A stretch of DNA of 64,000 nucleotides from Clostridioides difficile (GCF_001299635.1 NZ_JRHN01000031.1:310001-374000), one strand, 5' to 3'; counted from the first letter of the stretch, positions 34,346 through 44,036 are shown. Numbers and translations: made by a program. Notes: generated by a model not told the origin, from the sequence alone.

Positions 34346-35413
34346 ATGAAGATAACAGATATAAAATTTGAAAAACTAAGAATTAGATTAAAAAAACCTG
34401 TGGTAGTTTCATTTGGAGTAATTGAATATGGGGAAAGTATAATTTTAAAAATTGAAACTGATGAAGGATATTATGGATTTGGTGAAGCAGCTCCTCTTGC
34501 AGCAGTAACAGGTGAAGTTTTGGATAATGTACTTTCAATATTACTTATGTTTAAAAAAGAGCTGATAGGAAAAGACCCACTGGATATTGAAATGATACAT
34601 ACAATCATGGATGGAATTATAATAGGTAATACTTCTGCAAAAGCAGCCATTGATATAGCTTTATATGATATCAAAGGAAAACTCATGAATGCACCTCTTC
34701 ATAAAGTTCTTGGAGGGTTTGATAATAAAGTTCAAACAGATATTACTATAAGTATAGATAAACCAGAAAAAATGGCAAAAGAAGCTTTAGAAAAAGTTAA
34801 AGAAGGCTTTAGGATATTGAAGCTTAAAGCAGGGATAAACCCTGAAGATGATATTGAAGCTGTGAGATTAATTAGAGAAGCTGTTGGAGAAAGCATAAGA
34901 ATTAGAATTGATGCAAATCAGGGGTGGAACGTAAATAGTAGTATAAATACTATCAAAAAATTAGAAGAATTTGGTGTTGATGCAATTGAACAAGCACTTC
35001 CATATTGGGATTTGGATGGAACTGCTTACATAAGAAGTAAGAGTAATATAAAAATTATGATGGATGAATCACTACATTCACCAATAGATGCTATTAAAGC
35101 TATAAAAAAGGATGCAGTTGATACCTTTAATATTAAGTTGATGAAATCAGGAGGAATATACCCTGCTATAAAAATTAATAACATAGCCGAGTCAAGTGGG
35201 GTAAATTGTATGTTAGGATGCATGCTTGAAACGAGAATTGGTATAACAGCAGCAGCAAATTTAATTGCATCTAAAAAAAATATAACAGAAGCTGACCTTG
35301 ATAGTTTCATGTTTTGTGAAGAATTAAATGGTATCTCTGGAGGATTTGTGATGGATGGAGATATTATGAATCTTGTCAATAAACCAGGCTTAGGAATAGA
35401 AGTAAACTTATGA
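34346..35413 (+). CDS. Dipeptide epimerase (L-Ala-D/L-Glu epimerase-like, enolase superfamily)
   Basis: A 355-residue member of the muconate-lactonizing subgroup of the enolase superfamily. Catalytic features are visible: K-x-K in FRILKLKAGI (about 157-166), metal ligands Asp in RIRIDANQGW, Glu in DAIEQALP and Asp in MMDESLHS, and the opposite Lys in TFNIKLMKSGG. Such enzymes racemise the C-terminal residue of dipeptides, for example murein-derived L-Ala-D-Glu. GGAGGG precedes the ATG. The gene heads an operon with a DUF819 permease and a CocE-type peptidase, supporting a dipeptide role; exact specificity is unknown. Confidence 0.87.
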   Translation: MKITDIKFEKLRIRLKKPVVVSFGVIEYGESIILKIETDEGYYGFGEAAPLAAVTGEVLDNVLSILLMFKKELIGKDPLDIEMIHTIMDGIIIGNTSAKAAIDIALYDIKGKLMNAPLHKVLGGFDNKVQTDITISIDKPEKMAKEALEKVKEGFRILKLKAGINPEDDIEAVRLIREAVGESIRIRIDANQGWNVNSSINTIKKLEEFGVDAIEQALPYWDLDGTAYIRSKSNIKIMMDESLHSPIDAIKAIKKDAVDTFNIKLMKSGGIYPAIKINNIAESSGVNCMLGCMLETRIGITAAANLIASKKNITEADLDSFMFCEELNGISGGFVMDGDIMNLVNKPGLGIEVNL

Positions 35414-35431
35414 TAAAATTGGAGGTTAAAT

Positions 35432-36592
35432 ATGAATACACTTTTTTCAAGTACAGGAAGTATACTTGCTATAATGACATCAATGATTGCATTGGGTTTT
35501 TACTTACAAAGATATAAAGCTATTAAGAGTTTAGGACCAGCACTTACAATAATCATAATGGGAATAATACTTTCAAACTTAAAAGTAGTTCCAGTAAGTA
35601 CTGAGTTATATGGAACTATTTCTACATATGCCATTCCAGTCTCTATGACTATAATGTTGATGAGTGTTGATTTAAAAGAAATGACAAAGTTATCAAAAGA
35701 GCCTTTGATTGCAATCTTTGTAGCTGTATTAACTGTAAGCATAATGGCATTTTTATTTGGACTTGTATTTGCAGAAAAAATATCAGAAGGTTGGAAAGTT
35801 GCTGGAATGTTTGTAGGTACATATACTGGAGGAAGTGCTAATCTTACAGCCATTGGTACAGGTCTTAATGTAAGTCGACAAACTCTTGCAGCAGCAAATG
35901 CAGCAGATTATGTAATTGGAGTACCAACATTAATATTCATGTTTGCTCTACCAGCTATACTAAAGAATTCAAAGAAGTTTAAAAAACTTTGGCCATATCA
36001 TGTAGAAGAATCAGAATTAGAGGATGAGCAGAATGAAGAATTTATGGAGTCAAAAGAGTGGAGTATTAAAGATATTGCTTGGATGTTAGCCATAGGTTTT
36101 GTGGTTACAGAGGTTGCAACAATTCTTTCTGGATATTTCAATTCAAGTTTTAGTAGTGCAGCAAGAATTCTTTTAGTTACAACTATTTCAATTATAATTG
36201 CTCAGTTAAAGCCAGTAAAAAAGCTAAAAGGGAATTTAGATTTAGGATTATTTGTTGCATTATTCTTTTTATGTACTATAGGTTTTTCAGTAGATATAAA
36301 AGAGTTTTTAGGTTCAACTTTCACCATAACACTTTACTGTTTTAGCATAATTTTTGCTTCATTTGTTTTCCATCTATGTATAACTAGACTTTTAAAAATA
36401 AAGTATCAATATGTAATACTTTCTATAGTAGGAGCAATTGCTGATGGACCAACTTCAGCTTTAGTAGCTGCATCTGCAAAATGGAATTCACTTGTAAGTG
36501 TGGCAGTGGTCATGGGAGTAATTGGTGGAGTATTAGGAAATTATGCAGGTATATCAGTGGCATATGCTATAAAAATGTCTTTGGGATTATAG
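35432..36592 (+). CDS. DUF819-family membrane protein (YjcL-like), probable permease
   Basis: A 386-residue integral membrane protein with about ten to eleven hydrophobic segments and a charged central loop (VEESELEDEQNEEFMESKEW, about residues 191-210). Conserved blocks include MFVGTYTGGSANLTAIGTGL and AIADGPTSALVAASAKWNSL, typical of DUF819. It begins 18 bp after the dipeptide epimerase, with GGAGG upstream. In Bacillus YjcL is also encoded beside a dipeptide epimerase (YkfB-like), suggesting a linked substrate. Transport function is inferred. Confidence 0.8.
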   Translation: MNTLFSSTGSILAIMTSMIALGFYLQRYKAIKSLGPALTIIIMGIILSNLKVVPVSTELYGTISTYAIPVSMTIMLMSVDLKEMTKLSKEPLIAIFVAVLTVSIMAFLFGLVFAEKISEGWKVAGMFVGTYTGGSANLTAIGTGLNVSRQTLAAANAADYVIGVPTLIFMFALPAILKNSKKFKKLWPYHVEESELEDEQNEEFMESKEWSIKDIAWMLAIGFVVTEVATILSGYFNSSFSSAARILLVTTISIIIAQLKPVKKLKGNLDLGLFVALFFLCTIGFSVDIKEFLGSTFTITLYCFSIIFASFVFHLCITRLLKIKYQYVILSIVGAIADGPTSALVAASAKWNSLVSVAVVMGVIGGVLGNYAGISVAYAIKMSLGL

Positions 36593-36604
36593 GAGGTGAT
36601 TTAA

Positions 36605-38701
36605 TTGCTAAAATTTAGGCTATATATATCTGGATTATATAGTGGAAATGTAGTTTTTGATAATGAGTTATTAATTGAAAAGTTAAATCCTTTTACAAAT
36701 AAAATCGAAAGTTTAAAAATAATAAGTAAAGAAGAAAATGCATACTATTTAAATCTTACAAAAATGGATTTAAACTCTTTATTTTATAACTTTGATGTAT
36801 ACACTAGTAGTTTAATAAATACAAATAAAAGCGTCATTATAAATAAGTTAGGAGAGACATATTCTAGGCTTAATGAATACATATGGGTTCAAAGAAATAA
36901 AAAATTTCCATTAGATATAATTATTGTGGATAATAAAATAGTTGGTTTCATATGCTTATCTAGGGAAACTTGTACTATATTAGTTATGGATGGATATGAA
37001 GATTATACTGTATTAAAAGAATGGAATAAAACTCATAAAAATGAAAAGATATATTCTATAAAATTTGGTGGAAATTATATGGTTGATATGAAAGATGGAA
37101 TAAAACTTTCTACAGATGTGTATCTTCCTAACTTTATAGATTCTACTAAAAAAGCACCAACAATTCTTATGAGAACTCCATATGGAAAAGAAAATGATAA
37201 AGAAATATATTATAAATATGTACAAAGAGGATATGTTGTTGTCATACAAGATGTTAGAGGAAGAAATGAATCAGAAGGTGATTGGGAGCCGATGATTCAT
37301 GAAAGGGAAGATGGAGATAGTACTATAAACTGGATAGTATCACAGAAATGGTCAAATGGCATGGTTGGCATGTTAGGGGCATCTTATCTTGGTTATGTTC
37401 AGTGGGCAGCTGCATCTTCAAGTAATAAACATCTTAAAGCTTTAGTTAGTATAGTAACATCAGGAAGTCCTTTTATTGACATACCAAGAAAAGGAGGAGC
37501 CTTCGTATCTGGTATGCTTGCATGGGCATTTATGGTATCAAGAAATAAAGTTGATAGAAGTAAAATGGTAAGAGATGATTGGGATGATGTTTTAAACATA
37601 CGACCAATACAGAATATACCTGTTGAAGCTCTTGGGTATAGGATTAAGTTCCTAGAAGAATGGCTAAAAAGAGTAGAAAAAGATGAGTATTGGGATATGA
37701 TGGATTGGCATTCACAAAAAGGTAAAATAAATGTACCAGCATTGGTTGTATCTGGATGGTATGATGATAATGGTATGGGTACTACAGAAGCTTTAGATGT
37801 AATAAAAGGTTATGAAAAAGGAAAGAGAAAGGCTATCTTAGGTCCATGGATGCATAACTCAAATACTTTAAGAGATATAAATGGTATTTCTTTAGGAAAT
37901 AATTCATTGAGATATGATTTGGATTATAATTATCTGCTATGGTTCGATAAATACTTAAAAGGTATAGAAAACAATATAGATAAGACTGCTCCAGTAGAGT
38001 ATTATTCTGTTGGTTCTAATAGGTGGAAGACAGAAACAAATTGGCCAATAAGAAACAAAATAGATAAGCCTTTATATCTAATAAGTGATGGGAATGCTAA
38101 CACATCTTTGGGAAATGGAAGATTAGTATTTGATAGTGCTTTAGAAGAAAAGTGTGATAAGTATATATATAATCCTAAAGACCCATCAATACAACTAATT
38201 GATATGTCAGAAAATGAAGTTGGTGTTCCAAATAACTATAGGGATTTAGAAAAAAGAAGTGACATGTTGTGTTATACATCAGATGCTTTTAGTGAAGAAT
38301 TTACTATAACAGGTGATATAAAGTTAGAGTTCTTTGCATCAAGTTCTGCCAAAGATACTGACTGGGTTATAAAAATCATGGATGTAGATTTAGATGGGAA
38401 TTCAATTAAATTAGCTGATGGTATACTTAGTGCTAGATTTAGAAATGGTTTTTATAAGTCGGAGTTTATGGAAGAAGGAGAGATTTACAAGTTCTCAATT
38501 ATAACTTCAAAAATATCAAACACATTTAAAGTTGGTCATAAAATTAGACTAGATATAACATCTAGTGCTAAAAACTTTATTTTTCAAAATAGCAACACTG
38601 TAGAAGGTTATAATAGTATTGAGTATATAGAAGCAAAAAATGTCATTTATCATGGAGGTAAATATCCATCCAGATTGATATTGCCTGTAGAAAATAATTA
38701 A
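36605..38701 (+). CDS. CocE/NonD-family X-Pro dipeptidyl-peptidase-like hydrolase
   Basis: A 698-residue protein starting at TTG after AGGAGGTGAT. An N-terminal extension of about 150 residues precedes the alpha/beta-hydrolase (YMVDMKDGIKLSTDVYLPNF; RTPYGKENDK). The nucleophile is in GMLGASYLGYVQ (about Ser 261), the acid probably in VSGWYDDNGMG, and the histidine in LGPWMHNS. A C-terminal jelly-roll domain follows (DIKLEFFASSSAKDTDWVIK). It has no signal peptide, so it acts in the cytosol. It likely cleaves peptides supplied by the same operon; esterase activity is the alternative. Confidence 0.85.
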   Translation: MLKFRLYISGLYSGNVVFDNELLIEKLNPFTNKIESLKIISKEENAYYLNLTKMDLNSLFYNFDVYTSSLINTNKSVIINKLGETYSRLNEYIWVQRNKKFPLDIIIVDNKIVGFICLSRETCTILVMDGYEDYTVLKEWNKTHKNEKIYSIKFGGNYMVDMKDGIKLSTDVYLPNFIDSTKKAPTILMRTPYGKENDKEIYYKYVQRGYVVVIQDVRGRNESEGDWEPMIHEREDGDSTINWIVSQKWSNGMVGMLGASYLGYVQWAAASSSNKHLKALVSIVTSGSPFIDIPRKGGAFVSGMLAWAFMVSRNKVDRSKMVRDDWDDVLNIRPIQNIPVEALGYRIKFLEEWLKRVEKDEYWDMMDWHSQKGKINVPALVVSGWYDDNGMGTTEALDVIKGYEKGKRKAILGPWMHNSNTLRDINGISLGNNSLRYDLDYNYLLWFDKYLKGIENNIDKTAPVEYYSVGSNRWKTETNWPIRNKIDKPLYLISDGNANTSLGNGRLVFDSALEEKCDKYIYNPKDPSIQLIDMSENEVGVPNNYRDLEKRSDMLCYTSDAFSEEFTITGDIKLEFFASSSAKDTDWVIKIMDVDLDGNSIKLADGILSARFRNGFYKSEFMEEGEIYKFSIITSKISNTFKVGHKIRLDITSSAKNFIFQNSNTVEGYNSIEYIEAKNVIYHGGKYPSRLILPVENN

Positions 38702-38721
38702 ATTGATATGGATAAAATAGT

Positions 38722-38753
38722 AAGGAGATATAATATCAATATTATATCTCCTT
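38722..38753. terminator. Perfect 15-bp hairpin between convergent genes
   Basis: AAGGAGATATAATAT (38722-38736) and ATATTATATCTCCTT (38739-38753) are perfect complements around a two-base loop. The T-run after it is weak, so it may act more as an mRNA end stabiliser than as a strong terminator. Confidence 0.55.
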
Positions 38754-38767
38754 GTTAGTTAAATTAA

Positions 38768-39112
38768 TTATTTTGTAGCTGCTACAACGCTCATTTCAAC
38801 TAATAAATGCTCTCTAGCAAGTCTAGCTTCAACACAAGCTCTAGCAGGTTCAAATCCTTTTTCAACCCAAGCATCCCAAACAGAGTTCATAGCTTCAAAG
38901 TCTTTCATATCTCTTAAATAAATAGTAACAGATAATAAATGTTGTTTATCTGAGTCATATTTGTTTAATAAATCTTCTATTTTAGCTAAAACTTCAGTAG
39001 TTTGTTCAATTACTCCACCTTCAGCATGAGTTTGTCCACATAAGTAAACTGTGTTGTTATGAACTACAGCTCTACTCATTCTTCCAGTTCCTTCATATCT
39101 TTTTATTTCCAT
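38768..39112 (-). CDS. RidA/YjgF-family enamine/imine deaminase
   Basis: A 114-residue protein. The family pattern is present: [16 protein letters not shown] near residue 14, a central [20 protein letters not shown], and the C-terminal [20 protein letters not shown] with the substrate-carboxylate-binding arginine. RidA proteins hydrolyse reactive 2-aminoacrylate and related imines from PLP enzymes. GGAGG precedes the ATG. It is a single-gene unit convergent with the peptidase operon; a role alongside amino-acid catabolism is consistent. Confidence 0.9.
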   Translation of the reverse strand: MEIKRYEGTGRMSRAVVHNNTVYLCGQTHAEGGVIEQTTEVLAKIEDLLNKYDSDKQHLLSVTIYLRDMKDFEAMNSVWDAWVEKGFEPARACVEARLAREHLLVEMSVVAATK

Positions 39113-39281
39113 GTTTTAAATACCTCCATAATTAAAAAATCTATTAAAAATCTAAATAATAAATTAAAAAAAGTCTATACTATATAAAATTATATTATAT
39201 ATTGTAATAATAATCTATAAAAACATACAACTTTTTAATTATAATTATTATTGTTATTAATTGAAAAGCTTTATTAGTTGC

Positions 39282-39316
39282 TTGACATAATTTATACTTT
39301 TAATTATAGTATAAAT
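39282..39316 (+). promoter_or_regulatory. Sigma-A promoter overlapping a palindrome, EamA gene
   Basis: TTGACA (39282-39287), a 17-base spacer and TATAGT (39305-39310). The inverted repeat TTTATACT (39291-39298) / AGTATAAA (39309-39316) spans spacer and -10 region, so it is probably an operator. Confidence 0.6.
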
Positions 39317-39404
39317 TGGAATATTTAGATAATTATTATTTAATCTATTAGTAGAAGTCTTTAATTAATATGACTTTATATATTTATATAGAAAAGAGGT
39401 AAGT

Positions 39405-40295
39405 ATGAGTAGTACAATCAAATCAAATCGAATAAAGGGCATAATGTTCATAATATTATCAGCTCTTGGTTTTGCAATGATGTCTGCATTTGTAAAACTA
39501 GCAGGGGATTTACCAAGTTTTCAAAAAGTGTTCTTTAGAAACTTGGTATCAGCCATAATAGCATTTTGGCTTATCATAAAACATAGAGGTAGTCTAACTG
39601 GTAAAAAGGAAAATTTAAAAGTGCTTTTATATAGGTCAATATTTGGAACTTTAGGAGTTATATTTAACTACTATGCAATTGACAGATTGATGCTTTCAGA
39701 TGCTAACATGTTAAATAAAATGAGTCCATTTCTTGTAGTTATATTTTGTGCAATTGCTCTAAAAGAGAAAATAAATGTAAAACAGATAGGAGCTATTATA
39801 ATTGCATTTATAGGGGCTTTATTCATAATAAAACCAACATTTAGTGTAGAAGTGATTCCATATCTAGGAGGAATTGCTGGAGCTATATTTGCAGCAATGG
39901 CATATACATGTTTAAGGGTTCTTGGAGATAGAGAAGATTATTATACAATTGTATTTTTCTTTTCAGTATTTTCGTTGATTACTGTAGGGCCAATTGCTTT
40001 TGCAGTATATGAACCAATGACTCCTATGCAACTTATATATTTATTACTAGGAGGCGTATTTGCAAGTTTAGGTCAATTTGGGATAACTCTAGCATATAAG
40101 TATGCACCTGCTAAGGAAATTTCTATATTTGACTATAGTAATATAATTTTTTCAGCAATTTTAAGTATCTTCTTGTTCAATGTTTATCCAGATATGCTAA
40201 GTGTTGTTGGATATTTAATAGTATTTTCAGCAGCATTTTATATGTTTTTATATAATAAGAAGTTAGATAAATTAGACAAAGAAAATAGAAGATAA
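39405..40295 (+). CDS. EamA/DMT-superfamily permease
   Basis: A 296-residue protein with ten membrane segments in two EamA repeats (about 12-140 and 152-285). Typical features are LPSFQKVFFRNLVSAIIAFW, MLSDANMLNKMSPFLVVIFC and APAKEISIFDYSNIIFSAIL. Members export amino acids, metabolites or riboflavin-type compounds; the substrate cannot be read from the sequence. GAGGTAAGT precedes the ATG. It is a single-gene unit with its own promoter and terminator. Confidence 0.88.
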   Translation: MSSTIKSNRIKGIMFIILSALGFAMMSAFVKLAGDLPSFQKVFFRNLVSAIIAFWLIIKHRGSLTGKKENLKVLLYRSIFGTLGVIFNYYAIDRLMLSDANMLNKMSPFLVVIFCAIALKEKINVKQIGAIIIAFIGALFIIKPTFSVEVIPYLGGIAGAIFAAMAYTCLRVLGDREDYYTIVFFFSVFSLITVGPIAFAVYEPMTPMQLIYLLLGGVFASLGQFGITLAYKYAPAKEISIFDYSNIIFSAILSIFLFNVYPDMLSVVGYLIVFSAAFYMFLYNKKLDKLDKENRR

Positions 40296-40405
40296 TAAAG
40301 CAATAAGATAAATAAAAATTGTGTTTAGAGTCTGTATTTAATACTTAAGATTTTGTATTGACGTTAAATAATATATAGATTGAAAATATTTAATATACTG
40401 GTATA

Positions 40406-40450
40406 AAACAGCAGTTAAAATTGAAAAGTTATAACTGCTGTTTCTTTTAT
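40406..40450 (+). terminator. Terminator downstream of the EamA gene
   Basis: AAACAGCAGTTA (40406-40417) pairs with TAACTGCTGTTT (40432-40443), followed by CTTTTATT. Confidence 0.75.
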
Positions 40451-40525
40451 TAAAAATATCCAAATGTATGTAAAAATAGACTATAATAGAGTAGTATAAA
40501 TAATATAAAGGGGATAAATTAAAGT

Positions 40526-41812
40526 ATGGAAAAGGTGAAAATTGCTGTAATTGGAGCAGGTAATAGAGGAACATATGCATATGCTCCATATATTTATGAA
40601 AATTCTGATGTATGTGAAATAGTTGCTGTAGCTGAACCTAAAAAAGGAAGAAGAGAATTATTTACACAAAAATATAATTTAGATAGCAAAAACGTATTTG
40701 AAACTTTAGAAGATTTTTTTGAACAAGATAAAATGGCAGATGCAGTCATAATAGCTACAAATGATGATAGACATTATGATGTAGCAAAACTAGCTTTTGA
40801 AAAAGGCTATCACATATTATTAGAAAAGCCAATGTCTAACAGTCTAGATGGTTTGGTGCATATAAATGATTTATGTGATAAGTACAAAGATAAGATTTTT
40901 ATGATTTGTCATGTACTTAGATATTCTCCATTTTATAATAAATTAAAAGAAATTGCAGAAAGTAAGAAATTAGGAGAACTGGTTAGTATACAGTACAATG
41001 AAAATATAGGATATTGGCATTTTGCACATAGTTTTACTAGAGGAAATTGGAGAAATAGTAATGAAACAAGTCCTTTAATTTTAGCTAAGAGTTGTCATGA
41101 TATGGACATCTTATTATATTTAGTAGGTAGTAGATGTAAAAAAATATCTGCATTTGGAAGTTTGAAGCATCTTAACAACCAACATGCTAGTGGAGAAATG
41201 GCACAGAACTGTCTTCAATGTTTAGTTGAAAAAAAATGTCCATATTCAGCCAAGAAAATTTATCTAGAAAAAGATAGAAGCATAAACAGAGCTGTTCATA
41301 TAAATCCGACAGAAGAAAATATTTTAAAAATACTTGAGACTAGCCCATATGGAAGATGTGTCTATAGATGTGATAATAATGTTGTAGATAATATGGTAAA
41401 TATATTGCAGTTTGAAAATGGAGTGACAGCTACTTTTAATTTATGTGCATTTACTAAAGAAAGCGGAAGAACTATAAAGCTAATGTTTAGCCATGGTGAA
41501 GTTGGCGGAGACTTAAATAAAAATGAGATAAGAATTAAAGAATTTGGAAAAAATGAAGAAATAGTTATAAAACCATCAAATAAACAGAATATGGTAGAGG
41601 AATATGACAGAAATCTTATTTCTGAGTTTGTTAAATTAGTTTTAAATAAAGAATTAGAAAAGAGTAGAGTAGCAGCGAAAGAGGCTATACAAAGTCATGT
41701 AATGGCATTTGCAGCTGAATATTCAAGAATGAGTGATGAAGTAGTATATATAGAAGATTTTTTTGATAATGCGAAACAAATGACTAGAGAGATAGAAGAA
41801 ACTATATTTTAA
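40526..41812 (+). CDS. Gfo/Idh/MocA-family NAD(P)-dependent oxidoreductase
   Basis: A 428-residue protein. The N-terminal Rossmann fold opens VKIAVIGAGNRGTYAYAPYI, with the GYHILLEKPMSNS dinucleotide/catalytic Lys motif near residue 98 and SCHDMDILLYLVG near residue 191. A cysteine-rich insert (CLQCLVEKKCPY, about residues 231-242) and a further CxxxC (CVYRC) could bind a metal, as in a subset of this family. Substrates are usually sugars, inositols or their acids. The gene stands alone with its own terminator. Substrate unknown. Confidence 0.85.
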   Translation: MEKVKIAVIGAGNRGTYAYAPYIYENSDVCEIVAVAEPKKGRRELFTQKYNLDSKNVFETLEDFFEQDKMADAVIIATNDDRHYDVAKLAFEKGYHILLEKPMSNSLDGLVHINDLCDKYKDKIFMICHVLRYSPFYNKLKEIAESKKLGELVSIQYNENIGYWHFAHSFTRGNWRNSNETSPLILAKSCHDMDILLYLVGSRCKKISAFGSLKHLNNQHASGEMAQNCLQCLVEKKCPYSAKKIYLEKDRSINRAVHINPTEENILKILETSPYGRCVYRCDNNVVDNMVNILQFENGVTATFNLCAFTKESGRTIKLMFSHGEVGGDLNKNEIRIKEFGKNEEIVIKPSNKQNMVEEYDRNLISEFVKLVLNKELEKSRVAAKEAIQSHVMAFAAEYSRMSDEVVYIEDFFDNAKQMTREIEETIF

Positions 41813-41836
41813 TTAAGAAAACTTGTTAAATAAAAT

Positions 41837-41897
41837 AAAGATAGATTATATAATAGATACACTAATGTATGTGTTCTATCAAAAAATCTATCTTTTT
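41837..41897. terminator. Bidirectional terminator between oxidoreductase and membrane protein genes
   Basis: AAAGATAGATT (41837-41847) pairs with AATCTATCTTT (41885-41895). An inner imperfect hairpin (ATAGATACAC/GTGTTCTAT) extends the stem, and A/T runs flank both sides. Confidence 0.75.
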
Positions 41898-41899
41898 TA

Positions 41900-42343
41900 T
41901 TAGGACTTTTTCTTATCTCTATCAAAAAAATCCATACATTCGGATAAAAGATAAGAGAGTAAAGCGAATAAGATTTCTGTACTTAAAGGAATCGTTATTG
42001 AATCCATAAATGTATCAATTATGTTCATAGCTAGAAAAGTTAGTATAAAATCAATTATAAATTCGCAAAATTTATATAATGAGTAAGGTAATTTGTTTAC
42101 ATATCTAAATATATCTAAAATAGTAGTGCATAAAAAATCAATTGGGGTAGTTATACAAAAATATATTAAAAAGAAAATTAGTACAGACCCAAGAGATTTA
42201 TATTCAAAACCTAAGAATGATAAGAAGCCAATTCCTATAACCGTGAAAATACAAAAAGTTATACCAAAAAAAACAGCAAAAAATAAAAATACAGAAATAA
42301 ATTCGCCTAAAGGAATTCTTCTTTTATTACTTATCTTAATCAA
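41900..42343 (-). CDS. Small membrane protein, possibly YrvL-like
   Basis: A 147-residue protein with four hydrophobic segments (about 13-40, 50-68, 85-105, 115-135) and a charged C-terminus. Overall layout, including a G-F-L-S-F-L-G-F-E-Y segment after the first helix, resembles the YrvL family of membrane regulatory proteins, but the match is by impression only. It starts 9 bp after the D-aminopeptidase stop on the same strand and is therefore probably cotranscribed with it. Confidence 0.55.
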   Translation of the reverse strand: MIKISNKRRIPLGEFISVFLFFAVFFGITFCIFTVIGIGFLSFLGFEYKSLGSVLIFFLIYFCITTPIDFLCTTILDIFRYVNKLPYSLYKFCEFIIDFILTFLAMNIIDTFMDSITIPLSTEILFALLSYLLSECMDFFDRDKKKS

Positions 42344-42352
42344 CTCCTTAAT

Positions 42353-43147
42353 TTATATAAATAATAACATTCTTAAAAATTCATAATAGTCTTCTGTTTC
42401 AAATAATATTGTTTGAGAATCTATTTTTTTCATATTTGGATAAAAAGAAGCTTTAAAAGCCTTGTAATGTTCTCTAAACTTTATTTCTATCTTGAATTTA
42501 TCAGGTAATTTTATTAAGTGTCTAGATAAATCTCCAGATAAAGCTTTTTTAACACCTTTTTCTATTTCTTTTAGTGCTAGATTTGGATGTATTGAAATTG
42601 AACCATTTCCAATTCCTTTTGATACAGGTATAGTAACTATATTTGGGTTTAGTTTTTTTGCACTCTCACAAAGCATTTCATCTCCACTTAAAAATGCTAC
42701 AGGAACATTATAATATGCAGCAATATAAGCATTTATAGTAAATTCAGACGCTATTTCATCATTTATTTTAAAATAGTCGTAATCAATATCCATGGTATGA
42801 GAAAGTGGATTACCATTACAAGTAGCTCCAGAATGATAACCAGTAAATATACATGCATCAAAGCTTTCATCAATTCCAGCCATCATAACTAGTGGGTCTT
42901 TAGTCCATCCTCTAAGTATTTTTACATTTTCAGGTAAAATGTCTGGATTAATATTTCTACCACTATCATGTGCATCTTTAACAAGTATTTCATACATGCC
43001 AGATTGAGTAGCTCCATTACATGCAGCTGCTATTTCTTTGCTCATTTGTGTTCTGTAGTGATGTGAAAATTCGCATTCAAGTTTTGTCTCATCCCAATTT
43101 ACAATACCACAAGTACCTTCTATATCAGCACTTAAATATAATTTCAT
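42353..43147 (-). CDS. M55-family D-aminopeptidase (DppA-like)
   Basis: A 264-residue protein from the ATG at 43147, which follows AAGGGGGTC; earlier in-frame codons lie upstream of that site. Zinc ligands of the DppA family are visible: Asp and Glu in YLSADIEGTCG (about 8 and 10), the Asp-His pair in VKDAHDSGRN, and His in FTGYHSGA. DppA releases N-terminal D-amino acids such as D-Ala from short peptides. It suits the surrounding set of murein-peptide enzymes. It is the first gene of a two-gene unit. Confidence 0.9.
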   Translation of the reverse strand: MKLYLSADIEGTCGIVNWDETKLECEFSHHYRTQMSKEIAAACNGATQSGMYEILVKDAHDSGRNINPDILPENVKILRGWTKDPLVMMAGIDESFDACIFTGYHSGATCNGNPLSHTMDIDYDYFKINDEIASEFTINAYIAAYYNVPVAFLSGDEMLCESAKKLNPNIVTIPVSKGIGNGSISIHPNLALKEIEKGVKKALSGDLSRHLIKLPDKFKIEIKFREHYKAFKASFYPNMKKIDSQTILFETEDYYEFLRMLLFI

Positions 43148-43586
43148 AATATAGACCCCCTTATATTTATTATTAATGATAATAACAGATAACAGAAAAA
43201 TATAATCAATAAAGGTCATAAAAATATTATGTCTTACTATTAATTATTATTAAATCTGTAACTGGAAAATTACTGAACTAGTATTAAAAATATAATACTA
43301 AGTACATCTATTTGTATAATTTTTTTATGTATAATATTTATATAAGATTGTAACATATAAGTGGTTACATTTACTAGTTTAACATAGTTAAGTATCATTT
43401 TTAAGTTAAATTGTTTATAGAAACTATTATATAGATTTGTAATTAATTAGTTAGAGAAGGCAAAAAGTAGAAAGTTATAAGAAATAAAAGTAAAAAAATA
43501 GAGAGTTATAAGAAATAAGCTGATAATTAATGTACAAAAGTGTACTTTATAGTTGCTAAATAACTCTCAAAAAGAAATGTATTATT
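43148..43586. other. Intergenic AT-rich region, no gene seen
   Basis: It contains the promoter side of the M55 gene, a 15-bp direct repeat (AGTTATAAGAAATAA at 43473-43487 and 43504-43518) and, at its right end, the minus-strand terminator of the next gene. No reading frame or RNA gene is recognised. Confidence 0.5.
43492..43568 (-). terminator. Minus-strand terminator of the small membrane protein gene
   Basis: GAGAGTTAT (43501-43509) and ATAACTCTC (43560-43568) pair, with an inner GTACA/TGTAC hairpin. Read on the minus strand the stem is followed by TATTTTTTTAC. Confidence 0.65.
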
Positions 43587-43949
43587 TTAATTGTATTTTT
43601 TATTTTTAATAAAGAAAACAATAATTATTGATAAAATAGGATTTATTGAAAATCCAAATAATGTCCAGAAACTACTATTAAGGTTTTTCTTTGTAGAAAT
43701 TTTATTACATGCTATTAGGATTATTATATAAATGATACAATTTAATATTCTAAATATATGTGGTATAAAATTTTGAGCAAGTGCAAATAAAGTAAATGCG
43801 TAAAATAAGCCTATGAAAGCAAAGAAAAAGTAGTTTAAATTTTTGAATTTTGGAAGTTGTTTTTTGTTATCATTAAATGACATGATAACACCAAGAACCA
43901 TAGCTATCCATCCAAATAAATTTGCTGCTTGTAGACTAAATATTGTCAT
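43587..43949 (-). CDS. Small hypothetical membrane protein
   Basis: A 120-residue protein with four hydrophobic segments (about 4-22, 38-55, 63-82, 88-112) ending in a Lys/Asn-rich tail. A GGAGAAAA-type ribosome binding site precedes the ATG. No motif or family is recognised. It is monocistronic, with a hairpin terminator downstream. Membrane location is clear; function is unknown. Confidence 0.6.
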   Translation of the reverse strand: MTIFSLQAANLFGWIAMVLGVIMSFNDNKKQLPKFKNLNYFFFAFIGLFYAFTLFALAQNFIPHIFRILNCIIYIIILIACNKISTKKNLNSSFWTLFGFSINPILSIIIVFFIKNKKYN

Positions 43950-44036
43950 GTATTTTCTCCTTTATATTTATTTATATTTAAGTATACAAGATAATTTACT
44001 AATATTAAAGCAAATAAAAGGAAGAATTATATAGTT

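Noticed and set aside
35026-35379. Minus-strand frame of 117 codons inside the dipeptide epimerase
   Set aside because: Low-complexity antisense shadow of a conserved gene; no start signal.
43473-43518. 15-bp direct repeat AGTTATAAGAAATAA as an attachment site or mobile-element scar
   Set aside because: The copies are only 31 bp apart in AT-rich intergenic DNA with no element between them; a local slippage duplication is enough.
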